Part shown: positions 37,300 through 46,029 of the stretch, piece by piece
Layout of the letters: every line of letters starts with the position of its first letter
Numbering within the stretch: position 1 is the first letter of the stretch
From: Streptomyces sp. L-9-10
Lineage (GTDB): Bacteria > Actinomycetota > Actinomycetes > Streptomycetales > Streptomycetaceae
DNA: 64,000 bases
Assembly (NCBI RefSeq): GCF_004151105.1
Contig: NZ_PHRF01000028.1
Location: 62,001-126,000, forward strand
Reading direction: 5' to 3'
Notes under the pieces: generated by a model
The model's database searches: none
What the model was told of the DNA's origin: nothing
What the model saw: only the letters and a program-made list of their open reading frames with translations
Translations under genes and position numbers: made by a program

Positions 37300-37890
37300 A
37301 TGAATGACGACGACGCCCGGCTCGAAGAAGTACTGAACGAAGTGGGACCCCGGCTGCGCAAGATCCGGCAGGAGCGCGGCGCCACACTGAGCGCGCTCTC
37401 CGAGGCCACGGGCATCTCCGTGAGCACCCTGTCGCGGCTGGAGGCGGGCCGTCGGCGCCCCAGCCTCGAACTGCTGCTGCCCATCGCCCGTGCCCATCAG
37501 GTCCCGCTCGACGAACTGGTCGGCGCGCCGCATGTCGGCGATCCCCGGGTGCGCGCCAAGCCGATCGTGTACGGCAACCGTACGATGCTGCCGCTCACCC
37601 GCCAGCCGGGCGGGCTCCAGGCGTACAAGGTCATCATCCAGCCCTCGCCGGACGACGACCGCGAACAGCGGACGCATGAGGGGTACGAGTGGCTCTATGT
37701 ACTGGCGGGCCGGCTGCGGCTGCGGCTCGGTGAGCACGATGTGGTGCTCGGCGCGGGCGAGGCGGCCGAGTTCGACACGCACGTACCGCACTGGTTCGGG
37801 CCGGCCGTGGACGCGCCGGTCGAGTTCCTGAGCCTGTTCGGTCCGCAGGGCGAGCGGATGCACGTCAGGGCGCGGCCGAAGACGTCCTGA
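37300..37890 (+). CDS. XRE-cupin transcriptional regulator
   Basis: A 196-residue regulator. An XRE-type helix-turn-helix (residues 18-75; LRKIRQERGATLSALSEATG, then SVSTLSRLEAGRRRPSLELL) is joined to a C-terminal cupin domain (about 115-190; THEGYEWLYVLAGRLRLRLG and HWFGPA). In this family the cupin senses a small ligand. It lies upstream of, and in the same direction as, the oxidoreductase/acyl-CoA dehydrogenase operon, but 143 bases separate them, so a regulatory link is only suggested. Short GGATTCCAGCC tandem units follow its stop (37896-37925). Confidence 0.9.
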   Translation: MNDDDARLEEVLNEVGPRLRKIRQERGATLSALSEATGISVSTLSRLEAGRRRPSLELLLPIARAHQVPLDELVGAPHVGDPRVRAKPIVYGNRTMLPLTRQPGGLQAYKVIIQPSPDDDREQRTHEGYEWLYVLAGRLRLRLGEHDVVLGAGEAAEFDTHVPHWFGPAVDAPVEFLSLFGPQGERMHVRARPKTS

Positions 37891-38033
37891 GGGGCGGATT
37901 CCAGCCGGATTCCAGCCGGATTCCAGGCGGGTTCCGAGAGGATCGCTCCCGGGCGGGATGTTCCCAGCGAGGCAAGCGACTGCTTAGTATGCGCACGAGT
38001 GAGGTACTGCCCATCGTGTGTGGAGGCCCCGAA

Positions 38034-38999
38034 ATGCAGGCATGGCGAGTGCACCGGAACGGCGAGCCCGGCGAGGTGATGCGGCTCGAAGAGGTGGAGC
38101 GTCCCGTGCCCGGCGAGGGACAGGTCCCGCTGCTGGTCCGGGCGGCCAACATCAACTTCCCGGACGCCCTGCTATGCCGGGGGCAGTACCAGGTCACGCC
38201 GCCGCTGCCCTTCACCCCGGGCGTGGAGATCTGCGGCGAGACGGAGGACGGACGCCGGGTCATCGCCACGCCGGCGCTGCCGCACGGCGGACTGGCGGAG
38301 TACGTGGTCGCCGACGCCGCCGCGCTGCTGCCCGCGCCCGAGGCGCTGGACGACGCCGAGGTGGCGGCCCTGCACGTCGGCTATCAGACGGGCTGGTTCG
38401 GACTGCACCGGCGGGCGCGGCTCCAGCCGGGGGAGACCCTCCTCGTGCACGCGGCGGCCGGTGGCGTCGGCAGCGCGGCCGTACAGCTCGGGAAGGCGGC
38501 CGGGGCCACCGTCATCGGTGTCGTCGGAGGCCAGGACAAGGCCCGGGTGGCCCGGGAGCTGGGCTGCGACCTGGTGATCGACCGCCGTACGGACGACCTC
38601 GTCGGCGCGGTCAAGGAGGCCACCGGCGGCAGGGGCGCGGATGTCGTCTACGACCCGGTGGGCGGCGATGCCTTCGCCAAGTCCACCAAGTGCGTGGCCT
38701 TCGAGGGCCGCATCGTGATCGTGGGCTTCGCGAGCGGCGCGATCTCCACCGCCGCCCTCAATCACGCGCTGGTGAAGAACTACTCGATCCTGGGCCTGCA
38801 CTGGGGCCTCTACAACACCAAGGACCCGGCGGCGGTGGCCGGTTGCCACCAGGAGCTGACCGCGCTCGCCGCCCGGGGCGCGATCAAGCCGCTCATCAGC
38901 GAGCGGGTCCCCATGAAGGACGCGGCCGACGCGGTCCAGCGGGTCGCCGACGGGATCACCACCGGACGCGTGGTCGTCCTCCCGGAGGGCGCCCGATGA
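38034..38999 (+). CDS. NADPH:quinone oxidoreductase-type zinc-free MDR enzyme
   Basis: A 321-residue medium-chain reductase. It has the GroES-like fold (FTPGVEICGETEDGRRV) and a Rossmann NADPH site LVHAAAGGVGSAAVQLGKA, plus the loop DVVYDPVGGDAFAKS. Catalytic zinc ligands are absent, which suits quinone or enoyl reductases. The ATG at 38034 follows GGAGG by 8 bases and gives the standard MQAWRVHRNGEP start. It is first in a three-gene operon and overlaps the next start (ATGA). The setting with two acyl-CoA dehydrogenases suggests fatty or branched acyl-CoA oxidation. Confidence 0.9.
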   Translation: MQAWRVHRNGEPGEVMRLEEVERPVPGEGQVPLLVRAANINFPDALLCRGQYQVTPPLPFTPGVEICGETEDGRRVIATPALPHGGLAEYVVADAAALLPAPEALDDAEVAALHVGYQTGWFGLHRRARLQPGETLLVHAAAGGVGSAAVQLGKAAGATVIGVVGGQDKARVARELGCDLVIDRRTDDLVGAVKEATGGRGADVVYDPVGGDAFAKSTKCVAFEGRIVIVGFASGAISTAALNHALVKNYSILGLHWGLYNTKDPAAVAGCHQELTALAARGAIKPLISERVPMKDAADAVQRVADGITTGRVVVLPEGAR

Positions 39000-40189
39000 C
39001 GGACGCCGCCGAACTGCGCTCCCTCACCAGGGAGTTGCTGGCCCGCCGGCCACCGGCCACCACCGACCGCACCGACTTCCTCACGGCGCGCTTCGACGCG
39101 GGACTCGCCTGGGTGCACTACCCGGCCGGGCTCGGCGGGATCGGCGCGCCGCGCTCCCTCCAGGCCGTCGTGGACGCGGAGCTGGCCGCGGCGGGCGCCC
39201 CGGACAACGACCCGCGCCGGATCGGCATCGGTCTCGGCATGGCCGCGCCGACCATCCTCCGCTACGGCACCCAGGAGCAGAAGGAACGCTTCCTGCGGCC
39301 CCTGTGGGTCGGCGAGGAGGTGTGGTGCCAGCTGTTCAGCGAGCCGGGCGCCGGCTCCGACCTGGCCGCGCTCGGGACCCGCGCGGTGCGCGACGGCGAC
39401 TCCGTCTCCGGCGACTGGATCGTCAACGGGCAGAAGGTGTGGACCTCCAGCGCCCATGTCGCCCGCTGGGCCATTCTCATCGCCCGTACCGATCCTGACC
39501 TGCCCAAGCACCAGGGCATCAGCTACTTCCTCTGCGATATGACCGATCCCGGTGTCGAGGTACGGCCGCTGCGCCAGATCACCGGCGAGGCCGAGTTCAA
39601 CGAGGTCTTCCTGACCGACGTACGCATCCCCGACGCGCACCGTCTCGGCGGGATCGGCGAGGGCTGGAAAGTCGCCCAGACCACCCTGATGAACGAGCGC
39701 GTCTCCATCGGCGGCGCCCGCCTGCCCCGCGAGGGCGGCATGATCGGCACGGTCGCCCGCACCTGGCGCGAGCGGCCCGAGCTGCGCACCCATGAACTGC
39801 GTCAGCGGCTGCTCACCCTCTGGGTGGAGGCGGAGGTCGCGCGGCTGACCGCGGAGCGGCTGCGTCAGCAGCTCGTCGCCGGGCAACCGGGCCCCGAGGG
39901 AAGCGGGATGAAGCTCGCCTTCGCCCGGCTCAACCAGGAGATCAGCGGTCTGGAGGTCGAACTCCTCGGGGAGGAGGGCCTGTTGTACTCCGACTGGACC
40001 ATGCGCAGGCCGGAGCTGGTCGACTTCACCGGACGGGACGCCGGTTACCGCTATCTGCGATCGAAGGGCAACTCCATCGAAGGCGGGACCAGCGAGGTGC
40101 TGCTGAACATCGTCGCGGAGCGCGTGCTCGGCCTGCCCTCGGAGCCGCGCAACGACAAGGACGTCGCCTGGAAGGACCTGGCCCGATGA
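38996..40189 (+). CDS. Acyl-CoA dehydrogenase (FadE-type), larger subunit-like
   Basis: A 397-residue flavoenzyme that forms an alpha,beta double bond in an acyl-CoA. Family motifs are present: LFSEPGAGSDLAAL, NGQKVWTSSAHVARWAILIA, EVFLTDVRIPDAHRLGGIGE and the C-terminal SIEGGTSEVLLNIVAERVLG. It overlaps both neighbours by 4 bases, so it is coupled to the reductase and to the second dehydrogenase. Actinobacteria often build alpha2beta2 acyl-CoA dehydrogenases from two such adjacent genes, which is a plausible arrangement here. Confidence 0.92.
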   Translation: MTDAAELRSLTRELLARRPPATTDRTDFLTARFDAGLAWVHYPAGLGGIGAPRSLQAVVDAELAAAGAPDNDPRRIGIGLGMAAPTILRYGTQEQKERFLRPLWVGEEVWCQLFSEPGAGSDLAALGTRAVRDGDSVSGDWIVNGQKVWTSSAHVARWAILIARTDPDLPKHQGISYFLCDMTDPGVEVRPLRQITGEAEFNEVFLTDVRIPDAHRLGGIGEGWKVAQTTLMNERVSIGGARLPREGGMIGTVARTWRERPELRTHELRQRLLTLWVEAEVARLTAERLRQQLVAGQPGPEGSGMKLAFARLNQEISGLEVELLGEEGLLYSDWTMRRPELVDFTGRDAGYRYLRSKGNSIEGGTSEVLLNIVAERVLGLPSEPRNDKDVAWKDLAR

Positions 40190-41292
40190 CCGACGCTTCC
40201 CCCGATCTGCTCTACTCGGACACCGAGGACGATCTGCGCGCGGCCGTACGGTCGTTGCTCACCGACCGCGCCGATGTACCGGGGGCGCTCATCCGCGCCG
40301 AAGCGGGCGATCCGTACGATGCCGAGCTGTGGACCTCGCTCTCCGCCGGGATCGGCGCGTCGGGGCTCCTCGTCCCGGAGAAGCTCGGCGGTCAGGGCGC
40401 GAGCCATCGCGAGGCCGCGGTCGTGCTGGAAGAGCTGGGCCGCGCCGTCACGGCCGCCCCGTATCTCACCAGCTCCGTGGTGGCGACCGAGACGCTGCTC
40501 GCCTGCGACGGGGAGAGCACCGAGAACACGGACGTCGCGGGCCTGCTCACCGCGCTCGCCCACGGCCACCGGGTCGCGGTGCTCGCGGTGCCGCTGTCCA
40601 CCGCCCCGGACGGACCGCTCCCCGCCGGCGCGGGAACGGTGAGCGGGGTCGCCGACGCCGTACGCGCCGATGTCCTGCTCGTGGTGCGTCACGACGGGCT
40701 GTACGCGGTCGAGACGGCCTCGCCCGGGGTGACCGTCGAACCGCTCACCCCGCTCGATCTGACCCGGCCGCTCGCCGCGGTCACCGTCGACCCCGCCGCC
40801 GGGATCCGGATCGCCGGGGCGCCCGCGGCGCAGGCCGCCGTACGGCGCGGACTGCTGGCCGGGGCGGGGCTGCTCGCCTCCGAGCAGCTCGGCATCGCCG
40901 AGTGGTGTCTGGAGGAGACCGTCCGGCACACCCGCGAGCGCACGCAGTTCAACCGGCCGATCGGGTCCTTCCAGGCGCTCAAGCACCGGATGGCGCAGCT
41001 GTGGCTGGAGGTCGTCTCGGCCCGCGCGGCGGCCCGCAACGCCGCCGACGCGCTGGCCACCGGCAGCCCGGATGCCCCGCTCGCCGTGGCTCTCGCGCAG
41101 GCGTACTGCGGGCGGGTCGCGGTGCACGCGGCCGAGGAGTGCGTCCAGCTGCACGGCGGGATCGGGATGACCTGGGAGCACCCCGCGCATCTGTACCTCA
41201 AGCGCGCCAAGTCCGACGAGATCGCCTTCGGTTCGCGGGGTCCGCACCTGGAGACGCTGGCCGCGCTCGTCGATCTGCCCGGACCCCGGTAG
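40186..41292 (+). CDS. Acyl-CoA dehydrogenase, partner subunit
   Basis: A 368-residue acyl-CoA dehydrogenase fold. The N-terminal helical part (TEDDLRAAVRSLLTDRADVP) and the C-terminal domain (RERTQFNRPIGSFQALKHRM, QLHGGIGMTWEHPAHLYLKR) are typical. The middle beta domain is divergent and lacks the clean SEPGAGSD-type flavin motif, as expected for the less conserved subunit of a heteromeric enzyme. It begins in an ATGA overlap and ends the three-gene operon. The substrate could be a long-chain or sterol-type acyl-CoA (inference). Confidence 0.88.
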   Translation: MTDASPDLLYSDTEDDLRAAVRSLLTDRADVPGALIRAEAGDPYDAELWTSLSAGIGASGLLVPEKLGGQGASHREAAVVLEELGRAVTAAPYLTSSVVATETLLACDGESTENTDVAGLLTALAHGHRVAVLAVPLSTAPDGPLPAGAGTVSGVADAVRADVLLVVRHDGLYAVETASPGVTVEPLTPLDLTRPLAAVTVDPAAGIRIAGAPAAQAAVRRGLLAGAGLLASEQLGIAEWCLEETVRHTRERTQFNRPIGSFQALKHRMAQLWLEVVSARAAARNAADALATGSPDAPLAVALAQAYCGRVAVHAAEECVQLHGGIGMTWEHPAHLYLKRAKSDEIAFGSRGPHLETLAALVDLPGPR

Positions 41293-41330
41293 CCCGCGTC
41301 TGGACAAGCACCCCTTTACGTGCTGTTTAA

Positions 41331-41347
41331 TTGCGACTCGATCGCAA
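41331..41347. promoter_or_regulatory. Nur-type nickel box
   Basis: TTGCGA-CTCGA-TCGCAA matches the form of the Streptomyces Nur box (TTGCaa-N5-ttGCAA), an inverted repeat with a 5-base spacer. It lies 30 bases upstream of the importer binding-protein start. The match keeps the TTGC and GCAA ends and differs at the inner A bases. This supports nickel-dependent repression of the downstream operon. Confidence 0.65.
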
Positions 41348-41377
41348 TAACAGATGATCTTCAATAGGGGTGGACGC

Positions 41378-42973
41378 ATGACGGCCCGATCGATACGCGG
41401 CACGGCCGCCGCGGTGCTGGCCGGAGCACTGGCCCTCACCGCGGCGGCCTGCTCGAACCCGGGCGGCTCGGGCACGGGTGGCGGGGCGAAGGACTCGGTG
41501 GTCGTCGGCATCGCCTACGAACCCGACAGCCTGAGCCCGCTCCTCGGCTACGGCAAGGACGGCAACTCCAAGATCTTCGACGGGCTGCTCGCCTACGACG
41601 GCGAGATGCGGCTCAGGCCCGCGCTCGCCACCGCCCTGCCGACGGTGAGCGACGACGGTCTGACCTACACCTACCAGCTCCGCGAGGGCGTGCAGTTCAG
41701 CGACGGCAAGCCCTTCGGCGCCAAGGACGTCGTCTTCACCTACCGCACCATCCTGGACGAGAAGACCAACAACGCGTCGAGGACCGAGCTGGACGCCGTC
41801 AAGGACATCACCGCCCGGGGCGAGCACACCGTTGTCTTCACCCTGAAGTACCCCTACGCGCCGTTCGACCGGCGGACCGTCCTGCCCATCGTGCCCGCGC
41901 ACATCGCGGGCGAACAGGACGTCAACACCGGCCCGTTCACCATGAAGCCCGTCGGCACCGGCCCCTATCTCCTCACCGGCTGGTCCAAGGGCGAGAAGAT
42001 CAGCTTCAAGGCCAACCCGGACTACTGGGGCGGCGCGCCCGAGGTGAAGCGGTTCACCATGGCGATCATCAAGGACGACGACGTCCGCGCCACCCGGCTG
42101 CGGGCCGGCGAACTCGACGGCGCGATCCTGCCGCCCAACCTCGCCAAGGGGTTCGCCGAGGACAGCGGCCGCAAGACCTACGACGCCACGACCTACGACT
42201 ACCGCACCGTCACCCTGCCGACCCACCACAAGGTCACCGGCGACACCGCGGTCCGCAGGGCCCTCGACATCGCCGTCGACCGCGAGACCATGGTCGACCG
42301 GATCCTCGAAGGCGCGGGCAAGCCGGCCTACGGCCCGGTCCCCACCGGCAGCGAATGGTTCGCCCGGGGCACCGAACGCCGCTACGACCTCGAAGGGGCC
42401 CGGCGCATCCTGGACGAGGCGGGCTGGAAGCCGGGCAAGGACGGCGTCCGCGTCAAGGACGGGGTGCGCGCGGCCTTCCCGCTCTGGTACCTCACCGGCG
42501 ACAAGCTCCGCCAGGAACACGCCCTCGCCTACGCCTCCGACGCCAAGAAGGCGGGCATCGACATCACGACCCAGGCGGGCACCTGGGAGGTCATCGAACC
42601 GCGGATGAGGCAGGACGCGGTCCTGGCCGGCGGCGGCTCGCCCGGCGACCCGGACTTCGACCAGTACACCCTGCTCAAGTCCTCCCTCGCGGGCGACGGC
42701 TTCAACAACATGGCGTGGTACGACAACCCGGCCGTCGACCGGGCCCTCGACGCGGGCCGCGAGAGCGGTGAACCGGCCGCGCGCAAGACCGCGTACGACA
42801 CCGTCCAGCGCGAGCTGGTGAAGAACCCCGGGTACACCTTCCTCACCCATATCGACCACCTCTATGTGGTGAACGACCGCTGGGACGGGCTCTCCACGCA
42901 GACCGAGCCGCACGACCACGGTCTCGCGTCCGGCCCCTGGTGGAACATCGAGGACTGGACGCCGAAGAAATGA
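41378..42973 (+). CDS. nikA: Nickel/peptide-type ABC importer, substrate-binding lipoprotein
   Basis: A 531-residue family 5 solute-binding lipoprotein with lipobox TAAAC (about residue 26). The mature N-terminus VVVGIAYEPDSLSPLLGYG and the core LREGVQFSDGKPFGAKDVVF, VGTGPYLLTGWSKGEKISFK are typical of NikA/DppA/OppA proteins. The ATG at 41378 follows AGGGG by a few bases. Specificity is not decided by these motifs; nickel is favoured because of the Nur-type box upstream and the complete five-gene nik-like operon. An oligopeptide binder is the main alternative. Confidence 0.82.
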   Translation: MTARSIRGTAAAVLAGALALTAAACSNPGGSGTGGGAKDSVVVGIAYEPDSLSPLLGYGKDGNSKIFDGLLAYDGEMRLRPALATALPTVSDDGLTYTYQLREGVQFSDGKPFGAKDVVFTYRTILDEKTNNASRTELDAVKDITARGEHTVVFTLKYPYAPFDRRTVLPIVPAHIAGEQDVNTGPFTMKPVGTGPYLLTGWSKGEKISFKANPDYWGGAPEVKRFTMAIIKDDDVRATRLRAGELDGAILPPNLAKGFAEDSGRKTYDATTYDYRTVTLPTHHKVTGDTAVRRALDIAVDRETMVDRILEGAGKPAYGPVPTGSEWFARGTERRYDLEGARRILDEAGWKPGKDGVRVKDGVRAAFPLWYLTGDKLRQEHALAYASDAKKAGIDITTQAGTWEVIEPRMRQDAVLAGGGSPGDPDFDQYTLLKSSLAGDGFNNMAWYDNPAVDRALDAGRESGEPAARKTAYDTVQRELVKNPGYTFLTHIDHLYVVNDRWDGLSTQTEPHDHGLASGPWWNIEDWTPKK

Positions 42974-43962
42974 GCCGCCGCCTCCCCTGGGGGGCGATGG
43001 GGCGGATGGCGGGGCGGCGGCTGCTGTTCGCCGCCCCGGTCCTCCTCGTGGTGACCTTCGGCGTGTTCGCCGTCGCCGCGGCCTCGCCCTTCGACCCCGT
43101 GAAGGCCTACGCGGGCGCCGCGGGCCTCACCGCCTCGCAGGAGAACCTCGACCAGCTCCGGATCAACCTCGGAGTGGGTCAGCCACTCGTCCACCGCTGG
43201 TGGAACTGGCTGACCCACGCGCTCACCGGCGACCTCGGGGACTCCTCCGTACTGCGCGCGCCCGTCTCCGCCGTGATCGGCGAGCGGATCGGCTGGTCCA
43301 CGCTGCTCGCCGTCACCGCCTTCGCCGTCGCCGTCCTGCTCGGCACCTCCCTCGGCGTGCTCGCCGCGCGCAGGCCCGGCGGCCCGCTCGACCGCTGCGC
43401 CGGCTCGGCCGCGTACATCCTGGAGGCCGCGCCCGCCTTCTGGCTCGGGCTTCTCGCCATCTGGTTCTTCGCGGTCACGCTCGGCGTGCTCCCGGCGGGC
43501 GGGCTCACCGACGCGGCCAGCGACACCGTCACCTTCGGGCAGGTCGCGTCGCATCTGGTGCTGCCCGCGGCCGTGCTGGGCATCTCCCAACTGCCCTGGT
43601 TCTTCCTCTACGTACGCCAGGGGGTCATGGACGCGCTCGCCGAGGACCCCGTACGCGGCGCCCGCGCCCGCGGGCTGAGCGAACGCACCGTCCTGCTCGG
43701 CCACGCCCTGCGCTCCGGCATGCTGCCGATGCTCACCCTCATCGGGTCCCGGGTGCCCGAACTCATCACCGGCGCGCTGCTCGTCGAGACGGTCTTCAGC
43801 TGGCCCGGAATCGCCGCCGCCACCGTGCAGGCGGCCACCTCCGTGGACTTCGCGCTGCTCGCCGCGCTCACGGTGCTCGCCACCGCCGCCGTGCTGATCG
43901 GGAACCTGCTCTCCGATCTGCTCTACGGACTCGCCGACCCGAGAGTGGGCTTCGATGGCTGA
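42970..43962 (+). CDS. nikB: Nickel/peptide-type ABC importer permease B
   Basis: A 330-residue inner-membrane permease of the DppB/NikB type. The N-terminal helix (RLLFAAPVLLVVTFGVFAVA) is followed by a large outer loop containing DQLRINLGVGQPLVHRWWNW, then five helices, with a conserved cytoplasmic loop DPVRGARARGLSERTVLLGH. VETVFSWPGIAA is a family hallmark. It overlaps nikA by 4 bases (ATGA) and nikC by 8, which shows translational coupling across the operon. Confidence 0.85.
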   Translation: MSRRLPWGAMGRMAGRRLLFAAPVLLVVTFGVFAVAAASPFDPVKAYAGAAGLTASQENLDQLRINLGVGQPLVHRWWNWLTHALTGDLGDSSVLRAPVSAVIGERIGWSTLLAVTAFAVAVLLGTSLGVLAARRPGGPLDRCAGSAAYILEAAPAFWLGLLAIWFFAVTLGVLPAGGLTDAASDTVTFGQVASHLVLPAAVLGISQLPWFFLYVRQGVMDALAEDPVRGARARGLSERTVLLGHALRSGMLPMLTLIGSRVPELITGALLVETVFSWPGIAAATVQAATSVDFALLAALTVLATAAVLIGNLLSDLLYGLADPRVGFDG

Positions 43963-44893
43963 CACCAGCACCGTCCCGGACACCACCGGCCCCGACACCA
44001 CCGCCCCGGACACCACTGCCCCGGACACGGGCACGCCGGTCTGGCGCTCGCACGGGCGTACCCGCCGCTCGACCCGCACGGTCCGCGTCCGCGTCTCCGC
44101 CGGCATCGTGGCGGCCGTGGCGCTCGCCGTACTCGTCGTCCCGCTGCTCGTCCCCCTCGACCAGCAGGCCGTCGATCTGGCCAGAAAGCTCCAGGCGCCG
44201 TCCTTGGCGCACCCGTTCGGCACGGACGACGTCGGCCGCGATCTGCTGCTGCGCTGCGTCTACGGACTGCGCGTCTCGCTGCTCGTCGGACTCGTCGCGG
44301 CGCTCGTCGCCACCGTGATCGGTACGGCGGTCGGCGCGGCGGCGGCGGCCTTCGGCGGCTGGACGGACCGGATCGTCATGCGGCTCGTGGACACCTTCTC
44401 GTCCGTGCCGCATCTGCTGCTCGGCATCTTCATCGTCGCCATGTTCCGGCCCGGCGTCTGGCCGGTGATCGTGTCCGTGGCACTCACCCACTGGCTCTCC
44501 ACCGCCCGTATCGTCCGCTCGGAAGTGCTCTCGCTGCGCGCGCGTCCGTATATCGACGCGGCCATCTCGGGCGGCGCGTCACGGCGGCGCGTCATCGGCC
44601 GCCATCTCCTGCCCGGCGTCATGCCGCAGGCCGGACTCGCCGCCGTGCTGATGGTGCCGCACGCGATGTGGCACGAATCCGCGCTCTCGTTCCTCGGGCT
44701 CGGGCTGCCCAGCCATCAGGCGAGCCTCGGCAATCTGGTGCAGACCGCACGCGGTTCGCTGCTGGCGGGCGACTGGTGGCCGACGCTCTTCCCCGGGCTG
44801 TTCCTGATCGTCCCCACCCTCGCCCTCGCGGGTCTCGCGGGCGCCTGGCGGGAACGGATCAATCCGCGCCGCCGATCGGAGCTGATGCTGTGA
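43955..44893 (+). CDS. nikC: Nickel/peptide-type ABC importer permease C
   Basis: A 312-residue DppC/NikC-type permease. It has an unusual N-terminal repeat of Pro-Asp-Thr-Thr units (about residues 8-27) before the first helix. Family motifs follow: HPFGTDDVGRDLLLRCVYGL, LVDTFSSVPHLLLG and ESALSFLGLGLPSHQASLGN. It forms the channel with NikB. The start lies 8 bases inside nikB and the end overlaps nikD by 4 bases (GTGA). The PDTT repeat looks like slippage expansion and is probably disordered. Confidence 0.85.
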   Translation: MADTSTVPDTTGPDTTAPDTTAPDTGTPVWRSHGRTRRSTRTVRVRVSAGIVAAVALAVLVVPLLVPLDQQAVDLARKLQAPSLAHPFGTDDVGRDLLLRCVYGLRVSLLVGLVAALVATVIGTAVGAAAAAFGGWTDRIVMRLVDTFSSVPHLLLGIFIVAMFRPGVWPVIVSVALTHWLSTARIVRSEVLSLRARPYIDAAISGGASRRRVIGRHLLPGVMPQAGLAAVLMVPHAMWHESALSFLGLGLPSHQASLGNLVQTARGSLLAGDWWPTLFPGLFLIVPTLALAGLAGAWRERINPRRRSELML

Positions 44894-46029
44894 ACACGCC
44901 GTCCCCGGCGGTCCCGCCGACCGTTCCCGTCAAGGCTGTTGAGCCCATTGAGCCCGTGGGGTCCGTCGGGTCGGCCGCTCCCGCGGGGCCCGATGAGCCG
45001 ACTGCGCCCGTGCTCTCCGTACGCGGGCTCGGCGTCCGCTTCCGGATGCGCGGAGGCCGGCACATCGCCGCCGTCACCGACGCCGGCTTCGATCTCGCGG
45101 CGGGGGAGTGTCTCGCCCTCGTCGGTGAGAGCGGCTGCGGGAAGTCCGTCCTCGCCTCCGCCCTGCTCGGACTCCTGCCCGGCAACGCGCAGACCACCGG
45201 CTCCGCCGTCCTCGATGGCATCGACCTGCTCGCCGCCGACGAGCGCACGCTCGCACGGACGGTACGGGGACGGCGTGTCGGCCTCGTACCGCAGAGCCCG
45301 GCGGCGCATCTCACGCCCGTGCGCACGGTACGGGCCCAACTGGAGGAGACCGTCAGGGAGCTGACCGGCACGCGCGGGCGGGAACTCCACCGGGCCGCCG
45401 AGGCCGCCGCCGACCGCGCGGCCTTCCCCGCCGGCCACCTCGACCGCTATCCGCACGAACTCTCCGGCGGCCTCGCCCAGCGCGCCGCGACCGCGCTCGC
45501 CCTGATCGGTGACGCCCCGCTGCTGCTGGCCGACGAGCCGACCACCGGACTCGACCGGGATCTCGTGGACCGCACGGCCGACGAACTGCGGCGGCACGCC
45601 GACGAGGGCCGCGCCCTGCTGATGATCACCCATGATCTGGCCGCGGCCGAGCGGATCGCCGACCGCGTCGCCGTGATGTACGCCGGACGGATCGTCGAAC
45701 TCGCCGACGCGCGACGGTTCTTCGGGGAGCCGGGACCGCGTCACCCCTATGCGCGCGGACTGCTGAACGCCCTGCCGGAGCGCGCGTTCGTCCCCATCCC
45801 CGGGCTGCCCCCTGAGCTGGGCGAACTGCCCGCGGGCTGCGCCTTCGCGCCCCGCTGTGAGCGCGCCACCGATCTCTGCGCCACACCACCCCACTTCACG
45901 GACGGACTCGCCTGCCACCACGCCGGGGCGAGCGCCGACGCGCGGCCTGAGGCCAGACCTGACGGCAGACCTGACGAGAGACCTCGCGAGAGACCCGACG
46001 AGAGCGCCGAGGAGACCGTCCGTGCTTGA
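44890..46029 (+). CDS. nikD: Nickel/peptide-type ABC importer ATPase D
   Basis: A 379-residue ATPase of the DppD/NikD type. Walker A is GESGCGKSV, the signature LSGGLAQRAATALAL and Walker B LLLADEPTTGLD. The C-terminal oligopeptide-importer extension has GCAFAPRCERATDLC, a cysteine motif that can bind an iron-sulfur cluster in relatives. The N-terminus (1-40) is a Pro/Val-rich low-complexity stretch and the C-terminus (about 345-379) an Arg/Pro/Glu repeat, both unusual and likely disordered. It starts with GTG, overlapping nikC by 4 bases. Confidence 0.86.
   Translation: MNTPSPAVPPTVPVKAVEPIEPVGSVGSAAPAGPDEPTAPVLSVRGLGVRFRMRGGRHIAAVTDAGFDLAAGECLALVGESGCGKSVLASALLGLLPGNAQTTGSAVLDGIDLLAADERTLARTVRGRRVGLVPQSPAAHLTPVRTVRAQLEETVRELTGTRGRELHRAAEAAADRAAFPAGHLDRYPHELSGGLAQRAATALALIGDAPLLLADEPTTGLDRDLVDRTADELRRHADEGRALLMITHDLAAAERIADRVAVMYAGRIVELADARRFFGEPGPRHPYARGLLNALPERAFVPIPGLPPELGELPAGCAFAPRCERATDLCATPPHFTDGLACHHAGASADARPEARPDGRPDERPRERPDESAEETVRA

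Noticed and set aside
37896..37925. Short GGATTCCAGCC tandem units after the XRE-cupin gene as an operator
   Set aside because: About three 11-base units directly after a stop look like slippage, and no symmetry or clear promoter relation was seen.
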